Part shown: positions 37,436 to 46,368 of the stretch, in pieces
Position numbering within the stretch: position 1 is the first letter of the stretch
How the letters are laid out: every line of letters begins with the position of its first letter
The notes under the pieces: generated by a model
The model's database searches: none
The model's input: the letters and a program-made list of their open reading frames with translations, nothing else
What the model was told of the DNA's origin: nothing
Made by a program: the position numbers and the translations under genes
Source of the DNA: Cyanobium sp. NIES-981
GTDB lineage: Bacteria; Cyanobacteriota; Cyanobacteriia; PCC-6307; Cyanobiaceae
Direction: 5' to 3'
Assembly (NCBI GenBank): GCA_945877595.1
Contig: CAMDVN010000007.1
Coordinates: forward strand, 1 to 64,000
Length of the DNA stretch: 64,000 bases

Positions 37436-39028
37436 TTGTTCACGATAGAGCTGTTGCTTAGGTTTGATCCTGGTGTTGTCTTGAACGTCCTGCTTGTCTA
37501 TCCAGAATTTCCAAAGACCTACTGGAGCTTCGATCGGGCTCTGGAGCTGCTTGGTCGAAAAGTGTTGTTGCCACCACTTGGTCTAATTACCGTGGCTGCC
37601 CTGTTGCCAGAGGATTGGAATCTTGGGTTGGTCGATTGCAACATTAGACCAGTTACTGAAGAGGAGTGGGCCTGGGCTGATTTGGTGATTGCGTCGGCGA
37701 TGCTTGTGCAAAAAAAGGATCTTTATCAACAAATAGTTTGCGCAAAATCTCACCACTTGCCTGTTGCGGTTGGTGGACCTTTTGTGAGTTCCACCCCGGA
37801 TGCACCTGAATTAGAGCAGGCAGATTTTCTTATTCTTGATGAGGGGGAAATTACAATTCCACTCTTCCTGGACGCATTGACGCGTGGCCAGGCGAGCGGG
37901 AGGTTCAGTGCACAGGGTGAAAAACCAGATATGTGTCATTCGCCAGTGCCACGTTTTGATCTTCTTGAGCGGCAGGCTTACAGCTTAATGGCGATTCAGT
38001 TTTCTCGGGGTTGTCCATTTCAGTGTGAATTTTGCGACATTATTGTTCTTTATGGACGCAAGCCTCGCACCAAAAAGCCGGCCCAAGTCCTTCATGAGCT
38101 ACAGGTTTTGTTGGATTTGGGCTGGCGCAACGAAGTATTTCTTGTCGACGATAACTTTATTGGCAACAAGAGGAACGTCAAGCTTCTGTTGCCAGAGCTT
38201 CAGCAATGGCAGAAGCAAAATGGCTATCCATTTTCCTTTACGACTGAAGCCTCTGTTGATCTTGCTGATGACGAAGATCTCATGCAAGCTATGGCGCGCT
38301 GTGGTTTTCGGAGGGTCTTTCTTGGTATCGAAACCCCAGATCAGGAGAGCCTTCTTGTCACGCAAAAGCTACAGAATACCCGTGCACCTTTGGCTCAGGC
38401 TGTCGACCGTATCACCTCCCATGGTCTCCAGGTGATGGCCGGCTTTATTCTTGGATTTGATGGTGAGCAGCCTGGAGCGGGTGAAAGGATTGCTGCTTTT
38501 GTCAATCAAACTGGAATACCTTTGGCCATGGTTGGCATTCTCCAGGCACTACCAAATACGGCTCTATGGCATCGACTTGCAAAGGAGGGACGGCTGTTGA
38601 AAAATCAAGACAATTTTGATGTGGGTACCATTACTCACCTCTTGAATTTTGTGCCAACACGGCCGATTGCAGATTTGGCTGCAGAGCTTGTGCAGGTTTT
38701 TTCGGATCTCTATGCGCCTATCCCTTACCTTGAGCGTGTCTATCGCTATAGCTGTAAATTGTCGATTGGTCGCTCCCCCCAGCTTCGTCGTTGGAATCAG
38801 AGTTCCAGCATCGTTCTAGGTGTGCTGATCTTGTGCTGGCGTCAAGGTGTTGTGCGAGAAACCCGTTGGATATTCTGGAAGCGTTTGGCCCAGATTGCGC
38901 TCAACCATTCTCTGGTCCTTGACGAGTACCTTTGGCTATTGATGCTCAATGAGCACTTTATTGACTACAAGGATTTCATTGGCGAGCAAATTGAACTGCA
39001 ACTGGCCTTCCAGTCTTTAGCACTTTAA
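37436..39028 (+). CDS. B12-binding domain radical SAM protein (DUF4070/HpnP-like family; start perhaps TTG at 37481)
   Basis: LNVLLVYPEFPKTYWSFDRALELLGRKVLLPPLGLITVAALLP; radical SAM CxxxCxxC = CPFQCEFCD; VFLVDDNFIGNKRNVKLLLPEL. Confidence 0.88.
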   Translation: MFTIELLLRFDPGVVLNVLLVYPEFPKTYWSFDRALELLGRKVLLPPLGLITVAALLPEDWNLGLVDCNIRPVTEEEWAWADLVIASAMLVQKKDLYQQIVCAKSHHLPVAVGGPFVSSTPDAPELEQADFLILDEGEITIPLFLDALTRGQASGRFSAQGEKPDMCHSPVPRFDLLERQAYSLMAIQFSRGCPFQCEFCDIIVLYGRKPRTKKPAQVLHELQVLLDLGWRNEVFLVDDNFIGNKRNVKLLLPELQQWQKQNGYPFSFTTEASVDLADDEDLMQAMARCGFRRVFLGIETPDQESLLVTQKLQNTRAPLAQAVDRITSHGLQVMAGFILGFDGEQPGAGERIAAFVNQTGIPLAMVGILQALPNTALWHRLAKEGRLLKNQDNFDVGTITHLLNFVPTRPIADLAAELVQVFSDLYAPIPYLERVYRYSCKLSIGRSPQLRRWNQSSSIVLGVLILCWRQGVVRETRWIFWKRLAQIALNHSLVLDEYLWLLMLNEHFIDYKDFIGEQIELQLAFQSLAL

Positions 39029-39278
39029 AGTGTGTATTTGGTAATCATTTTTGGCTGCGACTAATTGTCCTGCTCCATCCTTGCTGCTGGTTTGAGCAGC
39101 TTGAGATCTTCCCTTTGCAACTGCATTCCATCGGTGTCTTTGCTGTGGTGCGGGGCAATGACGTCAGTCACGCTGTGACGGAGACCAGATGCATGGCATG
39201 CCCGGCATTGCCGCAGATTCGCCACGCGTGCCCCACGGAAGCTTCGATCATGGCTAATCAAGTCGTTCTTGTACAACA

Positions 39279-39527
39279 TTGATGCCATCTGTTGAGGCCT
39301 GGCCACTGCTGGAGCATCCGGTGCTGTGCAGCAGTCAAAGCGCCAAGGTCTGCATGACCTGTCGCTTCTTCCGCCATCAGGCTGCCACCAATGGGATGTC
39401 TATTCTCGCCTGTGCCCTGCATCGGGCCCTTGTGCCGCAGGGCGCCCATTTGGCCAGTCGGTGCGAATGTTGGAGCGATGACGTGTTGAGTCAGAAACAA
39501 AAAAACCCAGGTCAAACCTGGGTTTAA
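39279..39527 (+). CDS. Small Cys-rich hypothetical protein
   Basis: AKVCMTCRFFRHQ...LACALHRALVP...SRCECW: possible metal-binding cysteines. Confidence 0.55.
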   Translation: MMPSVEAWPLLEHPVLCSSQSAKVCMTCRFFRHQAATNGMSILACALHRALVPQGAHLASRCECWSDDVLSQKQKNPGQTWV

Positions 39528-39530
39528 AAA
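39502..39530 (+). terminator. Intrinsic terminator hairpin
   Basis: aaacccaggt caa acctgggttt aaaaa; perfect 10-bp stem. Confidence 0.7.
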
Positions 39531-39531
39531 G

Positions 39532-39604
39532 TGGAGCCAAGCGGATTCGAACCGCTGACCCCCTGCATGCCATGCAGGTGCTCTACCAGCTGAGCTATGG
39601 CCCC
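39532..39604 (-). tRNA. tRNA-Ala(GGC)
   Basis: GGGGCCATAGCTCAGCTGGTAGAGCACCTGCATGGCATGCAGGGGGTCAGCGGTTCGAATCCGCTTGGCTCCA; anticodon loop ATGGCAT, cloverleaf pairs. Confidence 0.95.
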
Positions 39605-39700
39605 ATCGTTACACCTTGCAAGCTGAGCGCTGGTCGCTCGGCTTTGACCCGTAGGCCTTGCTTGGTACTTGTTGAGCTTACAACGTAGGGGTGCGGGTTT

Positions 39701-40327
39701 CTAGGCCTGTCGCCAGACCGCCACGAGTTTGCCCTGCACGGCGACTTGGTCGGCAGGCACGAGAATGGGCGCGTAGGCGGGATTGGCCGCCTCAAGCCGC
39801 ACGATGGCTCCGTCGCGGTGAAAGTGTTTGAGGGTGGTGCCACTGCCGGGCACCAGGGCGCTCACGATCGTGCCGGGCTTGAGTTTGCTGGGGTCGACGA
39901 CCGGTTCCATGAGCACCACATCGCCGTCGGCAATGTGGACCCCCACCATGGAGTCTCCGTTCACGGTGAGGGCAAATAGGCCCTGGGTCTCCAGCACCGG
40001 GACCAGGTCAAGGTGCTCTTGCACGTCGTCGAAGGCTTCCACCAGGCCGCCGGCGGCTACGGCGCCGAGCACTGGAATGCCGCGGTTTAGGCCCCCCAGC
40101 AGCTGCAGGGTGCGGGCCTGGCCCCCTTGCCAGGTAATCCAGCCCTTCTGCTGCAGATGGCGCAGGCGACTTTGGATCGGTGCCGGTGAGCGCAGCCCCA
40201 TGGCTTCCATCATCTGGCGGATCGAGGGGCTATGGCGGTGGCTGCTGATGTACGCGGCCAGCCACGTGTACAGCTCCTGCTGGGCAGGGGTGAGCTCCTC
40301 GTGTTCGATCGCATCGATCGGGGCCAT
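39701..40327 (-). CDS. lexA: LexA repressor
   Basis: LTPAQQELYTWLAAYISSHRHSPSIRQMMEAMGLRSPAPIQSRLRHLQQKGWI; A-G cleavage site VAAGGLVEAF; Ser NGDSMVGVHI and Lys TTLKHFHRDG. Confidence 0.92.
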   Translation of the reverse strand: MAPIDAIEHEELTPAQQELYTWLAAYISSHRHSPSIRQMMEAMGLRSPAPIQSRLRHLQQKGWITWQGGQARTLQLLGGLNRGIPVLGAVAAGGLVEAFDDVQEHLDLVPVLETQGLFALTVNGDSMVGVHIADGDVVLMEPVVDPSKLKPGTIVSALVPGSGTTLKHFHRDGAIVRLEAANPAYAPILVPADQVAVQGKLVAVWRQA

Positions 40328-40464
40328 GGTGGGGGGGCTTGGCACAGACGGAAGGGAGACGCACTGATACAGATGTACCGCCTGACGGTGCATTTGTCGA
40401 GGTCTGTTGCCGCTTTTGGTCTGTCTGTTTAAGTTTCTGGTCGTCCATCCTTGCGCCACTGACG

Positions 40465-40878
40465 ATGGCTTTCACGGCAAGCGTTGCTCCTGCTTCTGCA
40501 CTGTTTGAACGGGTGAGTGAGGCGTTGCGCCAGAGTTCCGCCCCCGAATTGGCCGGTTTGGCCGGTGATGAGCTGCATAGCCTTGCGGCTCTGGTCTGTT
40601 GTTTGAACCAGGCTGATGCCGGCTTGCGGCAGCGGTTTCAGCAGCTCAGGAGCCGTGAGGGCTTGATTGCCTTGGCTGCTGCTCAAGGCATTCCCCTGGT
40701 GCCTTCGGTGCTGGAGCGCTTCGAGCGGGTTGCCCGGCAGCGTTTTGCGCAGCAGAGCGAGCTCACAGACGCCCAGCTGGCTGGTGTATCAGCCGGAAGC
40801 ACCATCGGCAGCGCGTTTGGTCTGGGAATCAACTGGCTGGGTGATCTCTCCCTTTCCTTGGGGCGGATCACTTTTTGA
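40465..40878 (+). CDS. Hypothetical protein with Nif11-like leader architecture
   Basis: GLIALAAAQGIPLVPSVLERFERVARQRFAQQSELTDAQLAGVSAGSTIGSAFGLG resembles Nif11-type leader ending before a Gly-rich tail. Confidence 0.5.
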   Translation: MAFTASVAPASALFERVSEALRQSSAPELAGLAGDELHSLAALVCCLNQADAGLRQRFQQLRSREGLIALAAAQGIPLVPSVLERFERVARQRFAQQSELTDAQLAGVSAGSTIGSAFGLGINWLGDLSLSLGRITF

Positions 40879-40919
40879 GACCTTGGTGGCCCCCTGAGAC
40901 CGCCCATGATCAGGGGCCA

Positions 40920-41873
40920 TCAGACACCTCCCAGCAGGGCAGCGAGCAGGGCCTGTTGGGCATGGAGGCGGTTTTCGGCCTGATCGAAGATCCGGCTTGC
41001 ACTGCCTTCCATGGCCCCGGCGCTGATTTCAAGGCCCCGGTAGGCGGGAAGGCAGTGCAGCACGATGGCGCGGCTGTCGGCTTCGGAGATCAGGTCTTCG
41101 TTGAGACACCAGCCGGCAAACGCATGCTCCCGTTCTCCCTTCTGGTCTTCTTGGCCCATTGAGGCCCAGACATCGGTGTAGAGGGCATGACTGCCCCGCA
41201 CCGTGGCCACAGGGTCGTGCAGGACATGGACGGAGCTGCCTTGGGCCGCTGCCAACTGCTGGGCCCGGGCGAGAACGTCTGGATTTGGCTCGAACCCCAG
41301 CGGGCAGCCAATGCGCACGTGGACGCCCAGCAGGGCACCGGTCAGCATGAGGGAGTGGGCCACATTGTTGCCATCTCCCAAATAGCTGAGGGTGAGCCCG
41401 CGGGTGGAGCCGAAGGCTTCGCCGAGTGTGAGGTAGTCAGCGAGGGCTTGGCAGGGGTGTTCGAAGTCGGTGAGGGCGTTGATCACCGGGATCGAGGCCC
41501 AGTGGGCGTAGTCGACCAGTTCGTCTTGGCCGAAGGTGCGGATCGCCAGGGCATCGACATAGCGGCTCAGCACGCGGGCGGTGTCGGCCACTGGCTCACC
41601 TCGACCCACCTGACTCACCTGGGGGTTGAGGTCGATGGTGTGGCCGCCCAGCCGGGCCATGGCCACCGTGAAACTGACCCGGGTACGGGTCGAGGCCTTG
41701 GAGAAGATCAACCCCAGCACCTTGCCGCCAAGCTCGATCACCCGACGGCCGGACTTGAGATCGGCCGCCAGGCTGAGCAGGCCTTGGGTCTGCTCAGCGC
41801 TGAGATCCGCAGCCGAGATCAGGTCACGGCCACGCAGCTGGGCCAAGGCAGAGAGGTCACTGCTGGCCGCCAT
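40920..41873 (-). CDS. argF: Ornithine carbamoyltransferase
   Basis: FSKASTRTRVSFTVAMARLGGH; ALTDFEHPCQALADYLTL; HCLPAYRGLEIS. Confidence 0.94.
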   Translation of the reverse strand: MAASSDLSALAQLRGRDLISAADLSAEQTQGLLSLAADLKSGRRVIELGGKVLGLIFSKASTRTRVSFTVAMARLGGHTIDLNPQVSQVGRGEPVADTARVLSRYVDALAIRTFGQDELVDYAHWASIPVINALTDFEHPCQALADYLTLGEAFGSTRGLTLSYLGDGNNVAHSLMLTGALLGVHVRIGCPLGFEPNPDVLARAQQLAAAQGSSVHVLHDPVATVRGSHALYTDVWASMGQEDQKGEREHAFAGWCLNEDLISEADSRAIVLHCLPAYRGLEISAGAMEGSASRIFDQAENRLHAQQALLAALLGGV

Positions 41874-42055
41874 CGACCGTCCTCAAAGATCCCTTATCTG
41901 CGATCGGGGGCCCCGGCGTCAAGTCTTGGCTGCCCGGTTGCGGAGCTGACGAGCTGCCGCGTTGGTCTGACACGAGGTTGGAAGGCTCCGGTTTGAAGGG
42001 TCCCTTCGCTGGCCGTAAACCTTGGCCATGGGTGGTTGCCATTGGCTTCAGCGAA

Positions 42056-42265
42056 TCAATCGACAAAGCCAAGGCTTTCGGCCAGGGTGTTGCTGTCGGG
42101 GGCTTCATCGCTTGTGACGTCAAAGCCAAGGTTGGTGATCAAATGGGCCCGGGTGCTTTGATCCGACGCCTTGAGCACTTGATCGCACAGGTCTGGTTGG
42201 TCGCGCAGCAACTGAATCAGGGCATTGAACTGGGGCGTTTCCATCACAACAGAGCCGACGTTCAT
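42056..42265 (-). CDS. Short hypothetical protein (69 aa)
   Basis: METPQFNALIQLLRDQPDLCDQVLKASDQSTRAHLITNLGFDVTSDE; compositionally plausible short protein downstream of ftsH. Confidence 0.45.
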   Translation of the reverse strand: MNVGSVVMETPQFNALIQLLRDQPDLCDQVLKASDQSTRAHLITNLGFDVTSDEAPDSNTLAESLGFVD

Positions 42266-42300
42266 GGTCAGCCTTGGTGTTGTGGCGCCGCTTGGTGGGT

Positions 42301-42346
42301 CCTTGGGCAGGCTCTGCCGCGCATCGACGGCAGAGCCTGCCCAAGG
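42301..42346. terminator. Perfect 18-bp inverted repeat with 10-nt loop, between ftsH and the 69-aa ORF
   Basis: ccttgggcaggctctgcc gcgcatcgac ggcagagcctgcccaagg; no strong T-tract. Confidence 0.6.
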
Positions 42347-42381
42347 TGCTGCTCAGGCTGCTGGCGAATGCTCCACCTGTG

Positions 42382-42426
42382 CGGCTACAGCTTCGCCGGC
42401 TACCGCTTAACCGGCTACCGCTTCGC
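42382..42426. repeat. Tandem repeat, 15 bp x 3, spanning the ftsH stop codon
   Basis: cggctacagcttcgc cggctaccgcttaac cggctaccgcttcgc. Confidence 0.93.
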
Positions 42427-44284
42427 CGGGCATGACGCTGGACGCCAGAAGCTCCTTGAGTTCGTCGCCCTCGATCACCTCTTTTTCGAGGATCTTTTGG
42501 GAGATGGCTTCGAGCAGCTCGCGGTTGTGGCCAAGGATGGAGAGGGCTCTGTCGTGGGCCCGATCCACCAGGGAGCGCACCTCGCGATCAATGGCCTGGG
42601 CCGTGACGTCGCTCACAACCCGGCGCGGATTGTTGCCGCCGCCGAGGAAGCGACTGCCGCCCTGCTTGTCGTAGGCAAGGGGACCCAGGGTGTCGCTCAT
42701 CCCATAGGTGCCAACCATCTGCTCGGCGATGTCGGTCGCTCGTTGCAGGTCATTGGCGGCGCCGGTGGTCACGGCTCCGAACACCACTTCTTCGGCGCTG
42801 CGCCCCCCTAACAGGGTGGCGATCTGACCTTCAAGATCCTCCTTGGAATTGAGGAAGCGCTCTTCAGTGGGGAGCTGGAGGGTGTAACCCAGAGCACTCA
42901 TGCCACGGGGCACGATCGAAATCTTGGCAACTTTGCTGCCGCCTGGCATCAGGTGACCCACAATCGCGTGGCCAACTTCGTGGTAAGCCACCACTTTTTT
43001 CTCATCGGGTTGAAGCACCCGGCTCTTCTTCTCGAGGCCGGCGACCACCCGTTCGATCGCTTCATTGAGGTCGGCCTGTTCAACCTGGGTGCGGTAAGAG
43101 CGGGCCGCGAGCAACGCCGCCTCATTGACCAGGTTGGCCAAATCGGCGCCGGCAAAGCCGGCAGTGGCCTGGGCGATGCGGTCAAGGTCGACCACGGCAG
43201 CCAGTTTCACCTTCTTGGCGTAGATGTCGAGGATGGTGCGGCGGCCGGAGAGGTCTGGTCGATCGACCAACACCTGGCGGTCAAAGCGGCCCGGCCGCAG
43301 CAGGGCGGCGTCAAGCGTTTCGGGCTGGTTTGTGGCGGCGAGCACGATGACCGGCTTGTCTTTGCCGGCGAAGCCATCCATTTCGGTGAGCAGTTGGTTG
43401 AGGGTCTGCTCCCGTTCGTCGTTGCCACCAACGACGCCCATCGAGCCCGAGCGGCTCTTGCCGATCGCATCGAGTTCGTCGATGAAGATGATGCAGGGGG
43501 CCTTCTTCTTGGCCTCTTCAAACAAGTCGCGCACGCGGGCAGCTCCGGCTCCCACAAAGAGCTCAACAAATTCAGATCCACTGATGATGAAGAACGGCAC
43601 ACCGGCTTCGCCGGCCACGGCCTTGGAGAGCAAGGTCTTGCCGGTGCCGGGAGGGCCAACCAGCAGCACTCCTTTGGGTATCCGTGCCCCGATCGCGGCA
43701 TAGCGCTCGGGGGTTTTGAGGAAATCGACGATTTCGGCGAGCTCGGTCTTGGCCTCGTCGACGCCAGCGACGTCGGCAAAGGTCACGCGGGATTCCTCAT
43801 CGGGAACGTACACCTTGGCTTTGCTCTTGGTGAAGCTCAGTGCACCCTGGGCACCGCCCATGCCGCTGCGCCGGGCAAAGAACTGCAACACCACAATGAA
43901 GATCAATGGGGGCACCACCCAGCTGAGGGCTGTGGTGATGAAGCTGGGCTTACTGGGTGGAGCCGCGGCGAATTCGACGCCGTGTTGTTCAAGTCGCTGC
44001 GGCAGATCCATGTCGAAGATCGGCGTGGTCGACAGCACCGTTGGGGCACCTTCGCTGGGGGCTTCCTTGAGCTCGTAACGGATTTGATCCGAGGTGATGT
44101 AGGCGCGCTTGACGGTGTTGTCGTTGACCTGGTCGATGAACAGCGAGTAAGGCACCCGCGGCACCTGCGTCGACTGGTTGGGCAGGAAGTTGCTGAACAG
44201 CAGCAAGACTCCGAAGCCGATCAACACCAGGTTGATGATGCCGAAGCGCCGGTTGGGTTGATTCTCGTCTTGGCGAATGGCCAT
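42407..44284 (-). CDS. ftsH: ATP-dependent zinc metalloprotease FtsH
   Basis: 625 aa; [32 protein letters not shown] region, [10 protein letters not shown] zinc motif. Confidence 0.97.
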   Translation of the reverse strand: MAIRQDENQPNRRFGIINLVLIGFGVLLLFSNFLPNQSTQVPRVPYSLFIDQVNDNTVKRAYITSDQIRYELKEAPSEGAPTVLSTTPIFDMDLPQRLEQHGVEFAAAPPSKPSFITTALSWVVPPLIFIVVLQFFARRSGMGGAQGALSFTKSKAKVYVPDEESRVTFADVAGVDEAKTELAEIVDFLKTPERYAAIGARIPKGVLLVGPPGTGKTLLSKAVAGEAGVPFFIISGSEFVELFVGAGAARVRDLFEEAKKKAPCIIFIDELDAIGKSRSGSMGVVGGNDEREQTLNQLLTEMDGFAGKDKPVIVLAATNQPETLDAALLRPGRFDRQVLVDRPDLSGRRTILDIYAKKVKLAAVVDLDRIAQATAGFAGADLANLVNEAALLAARSYRTQVEQADLNEAIERVVAGLEKKSRVLQPDEKKVVAYHEVGHAIVGHLMPGGSKVAKISIVPRGMSALGYTLQLPTEERFLNSKEDLEGQIATLLGGRSAEEVVFGAVTTGAANDLQRATDIAEQMVGTYGMSDTLGPLAYDKQGGSRFLGGGNNPRRVVSDVTAQAIDREVRSLVDRAHDRALSILGHNRELLEAISQKILEKEVIEGDELKELLASSVMPGEAVAG

Positions 44285-44387
44285 AGTGCTCTGCCGACGC
44301 GGCTATTGGGGGCCAAGCTAGGTCGGCCTACCCCACCTTCGATCCAGCCGACGGGTGGGAGAACCGAACGCCCTTTGGCCCCCTGTC

Positions 44388-45053
44388 ATGTGTGGTCGTT
44401 TTTCACTCACCACGACCCTCGATCAGCTGCTGCCACGGCTGCGGGGGCCCTGGCCCCCTGGGCTTGCGGCTCACTACGCCCCGCGCGCCCAGGTGTGCCC
44501 TGGGGAACCGCTCCTGTTGCAGCGCCAGGAGCATGGTCGCCTGGAGGTGGGGCTGGCGCTCTGGGGGCTGGTGCCGGAGTGGGCCAAGGACCCGTTGGCG
44601 TTGCACCGGCCGATCAACGCCCGCAGCGAAACGGTCGCTGAGAAGCCCTTTTTCCGCGGCGCCTGGCGCCACCGCCGGGCCCTGTTGCCGGCGGATGGCT
44701 TCTTTGAATGGCAAAGCAAGCCAGATGGCCGGGGCGGGGTGGAGCGACAACCGTGGCTGTTTCGTCGCCGTGATCAGCAACCGTTCTGGTTGGGAGGCCT
44801 GTGGGACCGCTGGGTGGGCCCTGACGGCGGCGAGTTGGAGTCTGCCGTCATCCTCACAACCGCCCCCAACAAGCTCCTGGCCCAGGTGCATGACCGCATG
44901 CCGGTGGTGATCCCGGCCGGTCTCGAGGAGGCTTGGCTGGAACCGGTTGACGGACCTGGCCTGCGGGCGCTCGAGCCGTTGATGGCCCCATGGGACCCGG
45001 TGGGCTGGGAGGCGGTGAGGCTCGGCAGCCCGGGGCGGCGGGCCAGGCCGTGA
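44388..45053 (+). CDS. SOS response-associated peptidase (SRAP/HMCES/YedK family)
   Basis: MCGRFSLTTTLDQL (Cys2), INARSETVAEKPFFRGAWRHRRALLPADGFFEW, HDRMPVV. Confidence 0.93.
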   Translation: MCGRFSLTTTLDQLLPRLRGPWPPGLAAHYAPRAQVCPGEPLLLQRQEHGRLEVGLALWGLVPEWAKDPLALHRPINARSETVAEKPFFRGAWRHRRALLPADGFFEWQSKPDGRGGVERQPWLFRRRDQQPFWLGGLWDRWVGPDGGELESAVILTTAPNKLLAQVHDRMPVVIPAGLEEAWLEPVDGPGLRALEPLMAPWDPVGWEAVRLGSPGRRARP

Positions 45054-45088
45054 ACCGCTAAACCTGATCCAACTGCCCCTCTGTTGCG

Positions 45089-45334
45089 ATGAGCCTGGAC
45101 CAACTCGATGCGTTTCTGGCCTATGCCCGCCAAGATTCGCAGCTGCAGCATCAGCTTCAGGAGCCGCAGGAACTGGAGGATTTCCTTGCCCTCGCCCGGG
45201 GTGCCGGCTTCCAGGTGGAGGAGAACGACGTGATCGCCGCCCAAGAGCGTGCTGAAGCGGGTCTCAGCGACGACGAGCTGCAGCGTCGGGCAGGTGAGGA
45301 GGCGCGCCGTTTGCGCCACTTCATCCCGGGCTGA
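45089..45334 (+). CDS. Nif11-family (leader-like) short protein
   Basis: MSLDQLDAFLAYARQDSQLQHQLQEPQELEDFLALARGAGFQVEENDV matches Nif11 layout; no GG-core after it. Confidence 0.72.
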   Translation: MSLDQLDAFLAYARQDSQLQHQLQEPQELEDFLALARGAGFQVEENDVIAAQERAEAGLSDDELQRRAGEEARRLRHFIPG

Positions 45335-45425
45335 GGCGGAACAACTGCTTGTCAAAACGTTGAGCTGCTTCGATGGTCGGCCGTCGCTCGAGCTGAAGCG
45401 GTGACCCTCGAGCCAGTTAGTTGGC

Positions 45426-45450
45426 CAATCAATCAATCAATCAATCAATC
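45426..45450. repeat. Tetranucleotide repeat (AATC)~6 at the 3' end of the 45441 ORF
   Basis: caatcaatcaatcaatcaatcaatc. Confidence 0.9.
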
Positions 45451-46364
45451 CAGATTACTTGTTTGCCGCCCCTGTAGTTGCTGACTAGCCAGGATACGTT
45501 TGTGGTCTTGGTGCCAATGAAAATGGCGGAATCTCGCATCAGTTCGACCTGTGCGAAAAAGCGAGTCATTGCATCCTTGCGGATGTCTGTGCTCTGCTGG
45601 CTGAAAATGGCATTGTTGTAGCCACGCTTGAATGCAGGCGTTAAATAAAGACACTTGAAGTTGGTGAGTCTCGAGGCAAGTTCCTCGATCGCTGAGAGGT
45701 CGTCCCCGGCAATAAAAACCTCCTGAAACTGGTCTTCAAGTGTCTGTAGGTGTTTGGCGTAGAGTTCGAGTGGAGCGTAGTCTGATTCAATTATTTTATC
45801 CCCACGTCGTATACAAAGTGATAGATAAGGTTTGCTGAATTTGGGTATCTCGGCCTTAATTGTTTCGACCCTTTCGGCGATTTCGGGTTGGTAGGCCCAT
45901 AGGGCCTTCGATAGCATCTGCCTGAGTTCAGCATAGTCGCTTGGTAACTTGGGCTGATCGTCATGTTGACGGTCGGCTGCCGGCAGCTTTTTGAGGTCTG
46001 AAAATAAAAAATGAGATGCTCCTGGCTGGCAAGCAGACCTGAGGTAGGCCTCGGCTAGATTTTTGACCCACGGCATTTTCTTCTGGAAAGGAAGTGGGTC
46101 TTTGTTGATCCTGTTTAGCAGGAAGCCATGGGTTGTTCCACAAAATGGCTGAAAATAATCTTCGTAGCCCCTGCTTAAGACGATGCCTTTGGATTCCCTT
46201 GGGTTAACAAGGCTAAAACCCAATCCCTTGATGAGACACAGGGTTAATGACTTGGTTAGTCCGGAATGGTTGGCGCCGAAGCCTGCGTTTGGATCACATC
46301 CCCAAGGGTAGACAAAGGTAGGAGCATGTGAGGTCAGGCGGTAAATATCATCGATGGATAGCAT
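45441..46364 (-). CDS. Putative fucosyltransferase-like (GT23/NodZ-like) glycosyltransferase
   Basis: LSLCIRRGDKIIESDY resembles the fucosyltransferase RRxD motif; C-terminal SAIFIGTKTTNVSWLVSNYRGG. Confidence 0.5.
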   Translation of the reverse strand: MLSIDDIYRLTSHAPTFVYPWGCDPNAGFGANHSGLTKSLTLCLIKGLGFSLVNPRESKGIVLSRGYEDYFQPFCGTTHGFLLNRINKDPLPFQKKMPWVKNLAEAYLRSACQPGASHFLFSDLKKLPAADRQHDDQPKLPSDYAELRQMLSKALWAYQPEIAERVETIKAEIPKFSKPYLSLCIRRGDKIIESDYAPLELYAKHLQTLEDQFQEVFIAGDDLSAIEELASRLTNFKCLYLTPAFKRGYNNAIFSQQSTDIRKDAMTRFFAQVELMRDSAIFIGTKTTNVSWLVSNYRGGKQVIWID

Positions 46365-46368
46365 TGCG

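Noticed and set aside
42953-44641. 562-aa plus-strand ORF opposite ftsH
   Set aside because: Antisense shadow of a confidently identified ftsH; amino-acid composition is that of a complement frame, typical of high-GC DNA
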